Below, in pieces: positions 24,670-33,558 of a stretch of 64,000 nucleotides of DNA. Made by a program: the position numbers and the translations under genes. Below the pieces are notes generated by a model, which made no database searches, was not told where the DNA came from, and was given only the letters and a program-made list of their open reading frames with translations. The DNA is from Streptomyces aurantiogriseus (GTDB lineage Bacteria; Actinomycetota; Actinomycetes; Streptomycetales; Streptomycetaceae): assembly GCF_014649375.1 (NCBI RefSeq), contig NZ_BMSX01000009.1, forward strand, positions 186,001 through 250,000, in the 5' to 3' direction. Numbering within the stretch: the stretch's first letter is position 1; every line of letters starts with the position of its first letter.

Positions 24670-26429
24670 CCCCCTGGCGGGGGCGGTTGTGTGGCTTCCA
24701 GGAGTTCGGCGAGTTCCACCAGGTCGGTGCCGGTGAGGCGGGGCAGGGCGCAGCCGGAGAGAGTGCGGCAGGTGTCGCGCCAGGTTGCCGGGATCGCCTC
24801 ACCGCCGCCCAACGCGCCGGTCAGGGCGCCCGCGAGGGCGGGAGCGGAGTCCGCGACCCGGGACAGACAGGCCGCCGCCGGTACGGCTTCGGCGATACGG
24901 CCGTCGGACGCCAGGGCCAGGGCCAGGGCGACCGGGACCGTCTCGGCGGCCGCGATGCCGTAGCTGTAGACGTGGTCGACGATCTGGTGTTCCAGCAGGG
25001 GGACCAGGGCGAAGGCGCTCTCGGCGTCCTGCGCGAGCTTGAGCGCGTGGCGGGTGTTGCGGCCGATCTCCGTCTCCTCGGGGAGTTCGGCGAGGGCCAC
25101 GGCCACGCAGGTCCCGGCGTCCGCGCCGACCAGGGCCAGCGCGATCGCCGCCGCCATCGCCCGGGCGCCGTGCACGCCGTCGCCGTCCTGGGTGTAGCGG
25201 GCGTCGAACTCGGCGAGTTCCGCGGCGAGTCGGGGGTCGCCGGGGTGGGCCACGGCCAGCACGCAGGCGCGTACGCACGCGGCGTCGTCGAAGTAGTGCG
25301 GGTTGTCGTGGCCGGTGGCGGGCGGGCGCAGGCCGGCGGCGAGGTTGCCGAGGCCGGCGCGTACGGAGATACGGGCGCGCAGGGGGAGTACGGCCGACTC
25401 GACCTCGGGGGCGCGGTCGGCTGCGGCCGCGACCTCGCCGGCGATGGCGTTCCAGGTGAGGTCGATGGCGGCGCGGGTTCGGCGTTCCCGGCTCAGGTCG
25501 CCCAGGGCGGTGTCGTCGCCGGCCCGCAGGACGGCCTCGGCGGCGAAGGCCGCCCACTCGGCGTCGTCGGAGGGGCCCAGGCGGAGGGGTTCGGGGGGTT
25601 GGTTGAGGGCGATGGGGACGGGGAGGGTGGTCGTCGCGTTCTGTTCGGCGAAGGTGTCCAGTTCGCGGGTGAGGCGGCGGGTCCAATCGGGCATGCGGGC
25701 GGCTCGGTGGCGGGCGGCGGGCCAACCGGCGGCGTCGCCTGCGGCCAGGCCCAGCAGGAGGCCTTCGGCTCGGCGGGGGTGTAGGCGGGGGTGGGTGTGG
25801 CGGTGCGGGTGGGTGTCTGCTTCGGCCTCGGCGAGGCCCTGCGGGGGCTGGAGGTTCTTACCGGCCTCGGCTTCGCCTTCGGCCCGATTGTTCCCACCGG
25901 CACCGCCCGTGCGGGTTGCCTGCCGGCGGCGGGGGTGGTCGGCGGCCTCGGCTTCGCCTTCGGCCGGATCGTTCCCACCCGCACCGCCCGTGCGAGCATC
26001 GTCGTCGGGTGCGGGTGGCCCCTGTGGGGCGTCCCCGCCGTCGGCGGCCGCGGGTGCGTTCGGCTCCGCCAAGACGGTCGGCTCGCTCGGCTCCGCCGTG
26101 GTCGTCGGCTCGCTCGGCTCTGCCGTGGTCGTCGGCTCGCTCGGCTCTGCCGTGGTCGTCGGTTCGTTCGGCTCTGCCGTGGCCGTCGGTTCGCTCGGCT
26201 TCGTCATGGCCGTCGGTTCGTTCGGCTCCGCCAGAGCCTCCTGGCCGCCCGGCTCGGCCATGGCCTCGTCTGTGTCCGGCTCCGTGAACGCCTCGGCTTC
26301 GTCCGACTCCGTGAAAGCCTCGGCTTCGTTCGGCTCCGCCGAAGTCTCGTGTGCCGTCGGCTCCGCCGCGGGCGTGGCCTCACCCGCCCCCGCCCCCATC
26401 CCCTCGTCCCAAGGTCCCGGCGGCCTCAT
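24666..26429 (-). CDS. Degenerate ADP-ribosylglycohydrolase-family protein with repeat-rich N-terminal tail
   Basis: This 587-aa protein has a ~220-residue disordered N-terminal tail (Glu, Pro, Thr, Ala rich, with tandem 9-aa EPSEPTTTA-type repeats) before the ARH fold at RRAEGLLLGLAAGDAAGWPA. The first metal motif remains as LGPSDDAEWAAFAAE, but the C-terminal GRDxDT motif reads LSRVADSAPALAGA, so one conserved Asp and the Gly-Arg context are lost. Catalysis is therefore doubtful and it may be a partner or regulator. It overlaps both neighbours by 4 bp. Confidence 0.8.
   Translation of the reverse strand: MRPPGPWDEGMGAGAGEATPAAEPTAHETSAEPNEAEAFTESDEAEAFTEPDTDEAMAEPGGQEALAEPNEPTAMTKPSEPTATAEPNEPTTTAEPSEPTTTAEPSEPTTTAEPSEPTVLAEPNAPAAADGGDAPQGPPAPDDDARTGGAGGNDPAEGEAEAADHPRRRQATRTGGAGGNNRAEGEAEAGKNLQPPQGLAEAEADTHPHRHTHPRLHPRRAEGLLLGLAAGDAAGWPAARHRAARMPDWTRRLTRELDTFAEQNATTTLPVPIALNQPPEPLRLGPSDDAEWAAFAAEAVLRAGDDTALGDLSRERRTRAAIDLTWNAIAGEVAAAADRAPEVESAVLPLRARISVRAGLGNLAAGLRPPATGHDNPHYFDDAACVRACVLAVAHPGDPRLAAELAEFDARYTQDGDGVHGARAMAAAIALALVGADAGTCVAVALAELPEETEIGRNTRHALKLAQDAESAFALVPLLEHQIVDHVYSYGIAAAETVPVALALALASDGRIAEAVPAAACLSRVADSAPALAGALTGALGGGEAIPATWRDTCRTLSGCALPRLTGTDLVELAELLEATQPPPPGG
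25863..25996. repeat. Imperfect ~52-bp direct duplication within the tail-coding region
   Basis: Copies at about 25863-25914 and 25944-25996 differ at a few positions; in protein they give two RTGGAGGN..AEGEAEA segments. They probably arose by slippage or recombination in low-complexity DNA. Confidence 0.6.
26071..26232. repeat. Six tandem 27-bp repeats encoding 9-aa units
   Basis: Six consecutive 27-bp units (26071, 26098, 26125, 26152, 26179 and 26206) share the core GTCGGCTCGCTCGGCTC. They encode EPSEPTTTA-like units in the reverse strand; the second and third copies are identical. Further degenerate units continue to about 26345. Copy number is likely to vary between strains. Confidence 0.85.
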
Positions 26430-27535
26430 GAGCGGGCCCCCGTCCCGTGGCGGGCGGGAGTTGCGTCGCGTACCCAGGGCCCCTCGTCCCGTGCCGGCAT
26501 CTCGGCAGGCGCCCATCCCCGTGCCCCCCACCTCCCGTCGTCTCCCGGTGTCAGGAGTTCCGCCACGTCCAGGACGTGGTGGCCTGCCATCGACGGCAGG
26601 CAGGTGCCCCGGGCCGGGCCGATGGCCGCCGTCCAGTCGGACGGGATGGCCGACGCGCCCTGGGTCGCGCCGGCCAGGGCGCCGGCCACCGCCGCTGTCG
26701 TGTCGGCGTCGCGGCCCATGTTCACGGCCGTGAGCACGGCCTGGGTGAAGTCGCCGTCGGCCGCCGCGTACGCGCCGAAGGCGAGGGCGACCGCTTCGGG
26801 GGCCAGGTCGGTCCAGGGATAGCCGCCGATCACGACGGCTGAGCGGACCGCGCGTTCGCCGCGGTGGGCCACCGCCACCGCACGGCGCAGGGAGCGGGCC
26901 GTCCAGGAGTCGTCGGGGACGACGGCGAGCGCGGAGGCCACCACCGCGACCGTCGGCGCGCCCGCCATCGCCGCCGCCACGCCCGCCGCGACCGCCTGGC
27001 CGCCGTAGATGCCCTCGCCGTCGTGGCTGACCGAGCCGTCGATCGCGACCAGGCGGGCGGCCTCGGCGGGGCGGCCGGCGGCGAAGACGCCGAAGGGGGC
27101 CGCGCGCATGGCGAGGCCGTCGCTCCAGGCGTGGCGGTGCTGGGCGGAGATGGGTGCGGCGAGGCCCCGGCGGAGGTTCTCCAGCGTGCCGCGTTCGCTG
27201 AAGCCCGCCCCGCGGAACGGCCCCTCCGCGCGGTCGGCGATCCACTCGTGCCAGGCCGCCTCCACATGGGCCGGGGTGAGCGCCGAGCCGTGGCGGGCCA
27301 GCAACAGGCCCGAGAAGATCGCGTACTCGGTGTCGTCCGTGCCGGCCGGTTTCTCGGCGACGTAGCCCGTGATGCGGCCCCAGCGGGCGCGGATCTCCGA
27401 GGGCTTCATGTTCTCGGCCGGTGCTCCGAGGGCGTCTCCGACGGCGAGGCCGAGCAGTGCGCCGCGGGCCCGTTCGCGGAGTTCGGCGGCGTCCCTCGGC
27501 GCCTGGACCGGGGGCATGCAGGCGGTCGATGCCAT
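26426..27535 (-). CDS. ADP-ribosylglycohydrolase (ARH/DraG) family protein, first of the operon
   Basis: A 369-aa canonical member: ARGALLGLAVGDALGAPAEN, the metal motif PAGTDDTEYAIFSGLLLA, the middle motif GIYGGQAVAAGVAAAM, and the C-terminal AVNMGRDADTTAAVAGAL. ATG 27535 is preceded by AGGAGAGG at good spacing. It heads the minus-strand operon of four ARH-like genes followed by CaiB and CitE, with 4-bp overlap to the next gene. Substrates could be ADP-ribosylated proteins, RNA or small glycosides. Confidence 0.88.
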   Translation of the reverse strand: MASTACMPPVQAPRDAAELRERARGALLGLAVGDALGAPAENMKPSEIRARWGRITGYVAEKPAGTDDTEYAIFSGLLLARHGSALTPAHVEAAWHEWIADRAEGPFRGAGFSERGTLENLRRGLAAPISAQHRHAWSDGLAMRAAPFGVFAAGRPAEAARLVAIDGSVSHDGEGIYGGQAVAAGVAAAMAGAPTVAVVASALAVVPDDSWTARSLRRAVAVAHRGERAVRSAVVIGGYPWTDLAPEAVALAFGAYAAADGDFTQAVLTAVNMGRDADTTAAVAGALAGATQGASAIPSDWTAAIGPARGTCLPSMAGHHVLDVAELLTPGDDGRWGARGWAPAEMPARDEGPWVRDATPARHGTGARS

Positions 27536-27842
27536 ACGGGGCCTCTCCTGAGGGGGTTCCGCACGGGCGCGGAGCCCTTTGCGGATGTGTCCCACCGTCG
27601 GCGGTTGACCTGAGCCTTTCCGCCGCCAAGTCACCCGGTCGACATCTGTGCAGACTCCCGATCGATTGAGCGAGCGAAGGCAAAACCGCAGGTTAGACCA
27701 GCCTTTCCTTGCTGGCGGGCGGGAATGGCGGGACGTACTCTGAGTGTTGTCGAAAAGTAGAAACAGTCCAAAGAAGCTATCGGGAGAAGCCCGCCCGGGC
27801 TCGCGCGCCGGGCGGTGCGAGACGTTTTTCTGGAGATTCGGT
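27536..27842. other. 307-bp divergent intergenic region
   Basis: It must carry the promoters of the minus-strand ARH operon and the plus-strand VIT1-type gene. An 8-bp stem, CCGCCCGG (27791-27798) with CCGGGCGG (27808-27815), is followed 9 nt later by five T residues at 27825-27829, all in the leader just ahead of ATG 27843. Nothing else was recognised. Confidence 0.6.
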
Positions 27843-28574
27843 ATGGCCCTCATCGAGACCGAGGCGGCGCTGCACGTGGCGCACCGCGACAACCACACGC
27901 ACCGGGATGTCAACGGCGGCTGGCTGCGGCCCGCAGTCTTCGGTGCGATGGACGGTCTGGTCTCCAACCTCGCTCTGATGACCGGTGTCGCGGGCGGGTC
28001 GGTCGGTCAGCAGACCATCGTGCTGACCGGGCTCGCGGGCCTCGCCGCCGGCGCCTTCTCCATGGCCGCCGGTGAGTACACCTCCGTCGCCTCGCAGCGC
28101 GAGCTCGTCGAGGCCGAGCTCGACGTCGAGCGGCGCGAGCTGAGAAAGCACCCGAAGGACGAGGAGGCCGAGCTGGCCGCGTTGTACGAGGCCCGCGGGG
28201 TCGAGCCCCACCTCGCGCGGCAGGTCGCCAAGCAGCTGTCGCGGGATCCCGAGCAGGCCCTGGAGATACACGCTCGCGAGGAGCTGGGCATCGACCCCGG
28301 CGATCTGCCGTCGCCGCTGGTCGCCGCCGTGTCGAGTTTCGGTTCCTTCGCGCTGGGTGCGCTGCTGCCCGTCCTGCCCTATCTGCTGGGCGCGACCGCG
28401 CTGTGGCCGGCCGTCGTGGTCGCGCTGCTCGGGCTCTTCCTGTGCGGTGCGGTCGTGGCGCGGGTGACCGCGCGGAGCTGGTGGTACAGCGGGCTGCGGC
28501 AGCTCGCCCTCGGTGGTGCCGCGGCCGGTGTGACGTACGCCCTGGGCAGTTTGTTCGGAACGGCCGTAGGATAG
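27843..28574 (+). CDS. VIT1/CCC1-family metal transporter
   Basis: A 243-aa protein of the vacuolar iron transporter family, which moves Fe2+ or Mn2+ across membranes. The first helices are GWLRPAVFGAMDGLVSNLAL and LAGLAAGAFSMAAGEYTSVA, with the family's SMAAGEY motif. A cytosolic helical hairpin rich in Glu (RELVEAELDVERRELRKHP, DEEAELAALYEARG) is the expected metal-binding domain. Three more helices follow. TGGAG lies 7 nt before ATG 27843. Iron or manganese efflux is the likely role. Confidence 0.9.
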   Translation: MALIETEAALHVAHRDNHTHRDVNGGWLRPAVFGAMDGLVSNLALMTGVAGGSVGQQTIVLTGLAGLAAGAFSMAAGEYTSVASQRELVEAELDVERRELRKHPKDEEAELAALYEARGVEPHLARQVAKQLSRDPEQALEIHAREELGIDPGDLPSPLVAAVSSFGSFALGALLPVLPYLLGATALWPAVVVALLGLFLCGAVVARVTARSWWYSGLRQLALGGAAAGVTYALGSLFGTAVG

Positions 28575-28581
28575 GTCGGCT

Positions 28582-28611
28582 GCTACTTATGCGTGGGGCC
28601 GCATAAGTAGC
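28582..28611 (+). terminator. Hairpin after the VIT1-type gene
   Basis: GCTACTTATGCG and CGCATAAGTAGC form a perfect 12-bp stem with a 6-nt loop, only 7 bp after the stop. It is unusually AT-rich for this genome. Confidence 0.7.
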
Positions 28612-28612
28612 C

Positions 28613-28639
28613 GTTACTGACTGGTTTCGAATGCTTAAC
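28613..28639 (-). promoter_or_regulatory. Candidate GlnR box upstream of gltB
   Basis: On the minus strand the sequence reads GTTAA-N6-GAAAC-N6-GTAAC with exact 6-bp spacers. The GlnR consensus is a succession of GTnAC and GAAAC elements with 6-bp spacers; elements two and three match fully and the first at 4 of 5 positions. It lies about 320 bp upstream of gltB, a nitrogen-assimilation gene, which strengthens the assignment. Confidence 0.5.
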
Positions 28640-28865
28640 CACCGGGCATGAGCCGTAAGCGCTGTGGGCAATGACGCCTGCGGCGCACTCGCGGGGTGGG
28701 CGACGACGCTCCTCCCGCCACTTCGGGCCGATGGACACCGATCTGATCGATCTTGTCCGGTTCGGCCCCCACATACTTCAAGCCGTTGTGCACGGCACCC
28801 GTCGCCACCCCGCGACGTCCGCATGTTGGAACGGAGTATCCGGTTCCCGAGAACCGCTCCATCAT

Positions 28866-28881
28866 GTAACCTGCACGAAAT
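28866..28881 (+). promoter_or_regulatory. Second candidate GlnR half-site near gltB
   Basis: GTAAC-N6-GAAAT at 28866-28881 matches the GTnAC-N6-GAAAC GlnR element at all but the last base and ends 75 bp before the gltB ATG. The rest of the 382-bp gap from 28575 (28640-28860) holds nothing else I recognise. Confidence 0.45.
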
Positions 28882-28956
28882 TTTGCGCACACGCAGAGGG
28901 CCAACGTCGTCCCTTCGCAAGCACATATGCCACTTGAGACGACGACGGGAGAGCCG

Positions 28957-31900
28957 ATGCGTACGCCGCGCCAGCCGTCCCAGCACTCCGCGAATGGCCA
29001 GAACTGGTCGTTCATGGATGCTCGCCCTGCTGCGCAGGGTATGTACGACCCCCGCAACGAGCACGACGCCTGTGGCGTCGGCTTCGTGGCCACCCTCACG
29101 GGCGAGGCGAGCCACACGCTGGTCGAGCAGGCGCTGACCGTTCTGCGCAATCTCGAGCACCGCGGCGCCACCGGCTCCGAGCCGGACTCCGGCGACGGCG
29201 CGGGCATCCTGACCCAGGTGCCGGACGCCTTCTTCCGTGAGGTGGCCGGATTCGAGCTGCCCGAGGCCGGTGCCTACGCCGTCGGTATCGCCTTCCTGCC
29301 GGAGGACACCGCGGCCGAGGCCGTCTCGCAGATCGACACGATCGCCGGTGAGGAGGGCCTCACGGTCCTCGGCTGGCGCGAGGTCCCCGTCGCCCCCGAA
29401 CTGCTCGGTGCCACCGCGCGCTCGACGATGCCCGCCTTCCGCGAGATCTTCGTCGCCGACGGCGAGTCGGAGGGCATCGCCCTCGACCGCAAGGCCTTCG
29501 TGCTGCGCAAGCGCGCCGAGCGCGAGGCCGGCGTCTACTTCCCGTCGCTGTCCGCGCGGACGATCGTCTACAAGGGCATGCTGACCACCGGCCAGCTGGA
29601 GCCGTTCTTCCCCGACCTGTCCGACCGCCGCTTCGCCTCGGCCGTCGCCCTGGTCCACTCGCGCTTCTCCACGAACACCTTCCCGAGCTGGCCGCTCGCC
29701 CACCCGTACCGCTTCGTCGCGCACAACGGTGAGATCAACACCGTCAAGGGCAACCGCAACTGGATGCGCGCCCGCGAGTCGCAGCTCGTCTCGGACCTGT
29801 TCGGCTCCGACGACAAGGCCATCGAGCGCGTCTTCCCGGTCTGTACGCCGGACGCCTCCGACTCGGCGTCCTTCGACGAGGTGCTGGAACTGCTGCACCT
29901 GGGCGGGCGTTCGCTGCCGCACTCCGTGCTGATGATGATCCCGGAGGCGTGGGAGAACCACGACTCCATGGACCCGGCCCGCCGCGCCTTCTACCAGTAC
30001 CACTCCACGATGATGGAGCCCTGGGACGGCCCCGCCTGCGTCACCTTCACCGACGGCACCCAGGTCGGCGCCGTGCTCGACCGCAACGGTCTGCGCCCCG
30101 GCCGCTACTGGGTCACCGACGACGGCCTCGTCGTCCTCGGCTCCGAGGTCGGCGTCCTCGACATCGACCCCGCCAAGGTCGTCCGCAAGGGCCGCCTGCA
30201 GCCCGGCAAGATGTTCCTCGTCGACACCGCCGAGCACCGCATCATCGAGGACGACGAGATCAAGGCGCAGCTCGCCGCCGAGAAGCCGTACGCCGAGTGG
30301 CTCGAGGCCGGCGAGATCGAGCTGGGCGACCTGCCCGAGCGTGAGCACATCGTGCACACCCACGCCTCGGTCACCCGCCGCCAGCAGACCTTCGGCTACA
30401 CCGAGGAGGAGCTGCGCGTCATCCTCGCGCCGATGGCCAAGGCCGGTGCCGAGCCGATCGGTTCCATGGGCACCGACTCGCCGATCGCCGCGCTCTCCTC
30501 GCGCCCGCGGCTGCTCTTCGACTACTTCACCCAGCTGTTCGCGCAGGTCACCAACCCGCCGCTGGACGCGATCCGCGAGGAGCTGGTCACCTCCCTGCGC
30601 TCGTCGCTGGGCCCGGAGGGCAACCTGCTGGAGCCGACCGCCGCGTCGTGCCGGAGCGTCACGCTGCCCTTCCCGGTCATCGACAACGACGAGCTGGCCA
30701 AGCTCATCCACATCAACGCCGACGGCGACATGCCCGGCTTCAAGGCCGCGACCCTCTCCGGTCTGTACCGGGTGCACGGCGGTGGCGAGGCGCTGGCCGC
30801 GCGCATCGACGAGATCTGCGCCGAGGCCGACGCCGCCATAGACAACGGCGCCCGTCTGATCGTCCTGTCGGACCGCCACTCCGACGCCGAGCACGCGCCG
30901 ATCCCGTCGCTGCTGCTCACCGCCGCCGTCCACCACCACCTCATCCGCACCAAGCAGCGCACCCAGGTGGGCCTGCTGGTCGAGGCCGGCGACGTCCGCG
31001 AGGTCCACCACGTCGCCCTGCTGATCGGCTTCGGCGCCGCCGCGGTCAACCCGTACCTGGCGATGGAGTCCGTCGAGGACCTGCTGCGCGCGGGCACCTT
31101 CATCAACGGCCTGGAGCCCGAGAAGGCCATCCGCAACCTCATCTACGCCCTCGGCAAGGGCGTCCTGAAGGTCATGTCCAAGATGGGCATCTCGACCGTC
31201 GCCTCCTACCGCGGCGCCCAGGTCTTCGAGGCCGTCGGTCTCGACGAGGCCTTCGTCGAGAAGTACTTCAACGGCACGGCCACCAAGATCGGCGGCGTCG
31301 GCATCGACGTGATCGCCCAGGAGGTCGCCGCCCGCCACGCCAAGGCGTACCCGGCCTCCGGCATCGCGCCGGCCCACCGCGCGCTGGAGATCGGCGGCGA
31401 GTACCAGTGGCGCCGCGAGGGCGAGCCGCACCTGTTCGACCCGGAGACGGTCTTCCGCCTCCAGCACTCCACGCGCTCCGGCCGCTACGACATCTTCAAG
31501 ATGTACACGGACCGCGTGAACGAGCAGTCCGAGCGCCTGATGACGCTGCGCGGCCTGTTCGGCTTCAAGAACGAGGGCCGGCAGCCGATCTCCATCGACG
31601 AGGTCGAGCCGGTCTCCGAGATCGTCAAGCGCTTCTCCACCGGCGCCATGTCGTACGGCTCCATCTCCAAGGAGGCGCACGAGACCCTCGCCATCGCCAT
31701 GAACCAGCTGGGCGGCAAGTCCAACACCGGTGAGGGCGGCGAGGACCCGGAGCGCCTGTACGACCCGGTGCGCCGCAGCGCCATCAAGCAGGTCGCCTCC
31801 GGCCGCTTCGGCGTCACGTCCGAGTACCTGGTCAACGCGGACGACATCCAGATCAAGATGGCCCAGGGCGCCAAGCCCGGCGAGGGCGGCCAGCTGCCCG

Positions 31901-33558
31901 GCCACAAGGTCTACCCGTGGGTCGCCAAGACCCGTCACTCGACCCCGGGTGTCGGTCTGATCTCCCCGCCGCCGCACCACGACATCTACTCCATCGAGGA
32001 CCTGGCCCAGCTGATCCACGACCTGAAGAACGCGAACCCGCAGGCGCGGATTCACGTCAAGCTGGTCTCCGAGGTCGGCGTCGGCACGGTCGCGGCGGGT
32101 GTCTCGAAGGCGCACGCGGACGTCGTCCTCATCTCCGGCCACGACGGCGGTACGGGTGCCTCGCCGCTGACCTCGCTGAAGCACGCGGGCGGCCCCTGGG
32201 AGCTCGGTCTCGCCGAGACCCAGCAGACGCTGCTGCTCAACGGCCTGCGCGACCGCATCGTCGTGCAGACCGACGGCCAGCTGAAGACCGGCCGTGACGT
32301 GATCATCGCCGCCCTGCTCGGCGCCGAGGAATTCGGTTTCGCGACCGCGCCCCTCGTCGTCTCCGGCTGCGTCATGATGCGCGTCTGCCACCTGGACACC
32401 TGCCCGGTCGGCATCGCCACCCAGAACCCGACGCTGCGCGACCGCTTCACCGGCAAGGCCGAGTACGTGGTGAACTTCTTCGAGTTCATCGCGCAGGAGG
32501 TCCGCGAGCTCCTCGCCGAGCTGGGCTTCCGCTCGATCGAGGAGGCCGTCGGTCACGCCGAGGTCCTCGACGTCGAGCGCGCCGTCGACCACTGGAAGGC
32601 GCAGGGCCTGGACCTGGAGCCGCTGTTCCACGTCCCGGCGCTGCCCGAGGGCGCGGTGCGCCACCAGCTGATCGCGCAGGACCACGGCCTGGAGAAGGCG
32701 CTCGACAACGAGCTGATCAAGCTCGCCGCCGACGCGCTGGCCGCCGACTCGGCGACCGACGCCCAGCCGGTGCGCGCCCAGGTCTCCATCCGCAACATCA
32801 ACCGCACGGTCGGCACCATGCTCGGCCACGAGGTGACGAAGAAGTTCGGTGGCGCGGGCCTGCCCGACGACACCATCGACATCACCTTCACCGGTTCCGC
32901 GGGCCAGTCCTTCGGCGCCTTCCTCCCGCGCGGTGTCACGCTGCGCCTGGAGGGCGACGCCAACGACTACGTCGGCAAGGGCCTCTCCGGCGGCCGGGTG
33001 ATCGTCCGTCCCGACCGGGGCGCCGACCACCTCGCCGAGTACTCGACGATCGCGGGCAACACCATCGCGTACGGCGCGACCGGCGGCGAGCTGTTCCTGC
33101 GCGGTCGTACGGGTGAGCGGTTCTGCGTCCGCAACTCCGGTGCGCTGGTCGTCTCCGAGGGCGTGGGCGACCACGGCTGCGAGTACATGACCGGCGGTCA
33201 CGCGGTGGTCCTCGGCGAGACGGGCCGCAACTTCGCGGCCGGCATGTCCGGCGGTGTCGCCTACGTGATCGACCTGAACCGCGACAACGTCAACGTCGGC
33301 AACGTCGGCGCGGTCGAGGCGCTGGACGACACGGACAAGCAGTGGCTGCACGACGTGGTGCGCCGCCACGCCGAGGAGACCGGCTCGACGGTCGCCGAGA
33401 AGCTCCTCGCCGATTGGGACGCCTCCGTGGAGCGCTTCAGCAAGATCATCCCCAGCACGTACAAGGCAGTGCTCGCCGCCAAGGACGCCGCCGAGCGAGC
33501 CGGTCTCTCCGAGACCGAGATCACCGAGAAGATGATGGAGGCGGCGACCAATGGCTGA
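28957..33558 (+). CDS. gltB: Glutamate synthase large subunit GltB
   Basis: The 1533-aa subunit converts glutamine and 2-oxoglutarate to two glutamates with electrons from GltD. The N-terminal nucleophile cysteine is in NEHDACGVGFVATLTGEASH, implying removal of a ~40-residue propeptide. The synthase domain has the FMN site and ISGHDGGTGASPLTSLKHAG. The 3Fe-4S cysteines are in VVSGCVMMRVCHLDTCPVGI, and the C-terminal beta-helix is glycine-rich. ATG 28957 has GGGAGA 7 nt away; ATG 28927 is an alternative. It overlaps gltD by 8 bp. Confidence 0.97.
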   Translation: MRTPRQPSQHSANGQNWSFMDARPAAQGMYDPRNEHDACGVGFVATLTGEASHTLVEQALTVLRNLEHRGATGSEPDSGDGAGILTQVPDAFFREVAGFELPEAGAYAVGIAFLPEDTAAEAVSQIDTIAGEEGLTVLGWREVPVAPELLGATARSTMPAFREIFVADGESEGIALDRKAFVLRKRAEREAGVYFPSLSARTIVYKGMLTTGQLEPFFPDLSDRRFASAVALVHSRFSTNTFPSWPLAHPYRFVAHNGEINTVKGNRNWMRARESQLVSDLFGSDDKAIERVFPVCTPDASDSASFDEVLELLHLGGRSLPHSVLMMIPEAWENHDSMDPARRAFYQYHSTMMEPWDGPACVTFTDGTQVGAVLDRNGLRPGRYWVTDDGLVVLGSEVGVLDIDPAKVVRKGRLQPGKMFLVDTAEHRIIEDDEIKAQLAAEKPYAEWLEAGEIELGDLPEREHIVHTHASVTRRQQTFGYTEEELRVILAPMAKAGAEPIGSMGTDSPIAALSSRPRLLFDYFTQLFAQVTNPPLDAIREELVTSLRSSLGPEGNLLEPTAASCRSVTLPFPVIDNDELAKLIHINADGDMPGFKAATLSGLYRVHGGGEALAARIDEICAEADAAIDNGARLIVLSDRHSDAEHAPIPSLLLTAAVHHHLIRTKQRTQVGLLVEAGDVREVHHVALLIGFGAAAVNPYLAMESVEDLLRAGTFINGLEPEKAIRNLIYALGKGVLKVMSKMGISTVASYRGAQVFEAVGLDEAFVEKYFNGTATKIGGVGIDVIAQEVAARHAKAYPASGIAPAHRALEIGGEYQWRREGEPHLFDPETVFRLQHSTRSGRYDIFKMYTDRVNEQSERLMTLRGLFGFKNEGRQPISIDEVEPVSEIVKRFSTGAMSYGSISKEAHETLAIAMNQLGGKSNTGEGGEDPERLYDPVRRSAIKQVASGRFGVTSEYLVNADDIQIKMAQGAKPGEGGQLPGHKVYPWVAKTRHSTPGVGLISPPPHHDIYSIEDLAQLIHDLKNANPQARIHVKLVSEVGVGTVAAGVSKAHADVVLISGHDGGTGASPLTSLKHAGGPWELGLAETQQTLLLNGLRDRIVVQTDGQLKTGRDVIIAALLGAEEFGFATAPLVVSGCVMMRVCHLDTCPVGIATQNPTLRDRFTGKAEYVVNFFEFIAQEVRELLAELGFRSIEEAVGHAEVLDVERAVDHWKAQGLDLEPLFHVPALPEGAVRHQLIAQDHGLEKALDNELIKLAADALAADSATDAQPVRAQVSIRNINRTVGTMLGHEVTKKFGGAGLPDDTIDITFTGSAGQSFGAFLPRGVTLRLEGDANDYVGKGLSGGRVIVRPDRGADHLAEYSTIAGNTIAYGATGGELFLRGRTGERFCVRNSGALVVSEGVGDHGCEYMTGGHAVVLGETGRNFAAGMSGGVAYVIDLNRDNVNVGNVGAVEALDDTDKQWLHDVVRRHAEETGSTVAEKLLADWDASVERFSKIIPSTYKAVLAAKDAAERAGLSETEITEKMMEAATNG

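Noticed and set aside
28671..28937. Small frame (88 codons) in the gltB upstream region, with an internal MDTDLIDLVRFGPHILQAVV segment
   Set aside because: No ribosome site, mixed codon use and no recognisable family; the region more likely holds regulatory sequence. The internal segment is the only part that looks protein-like.
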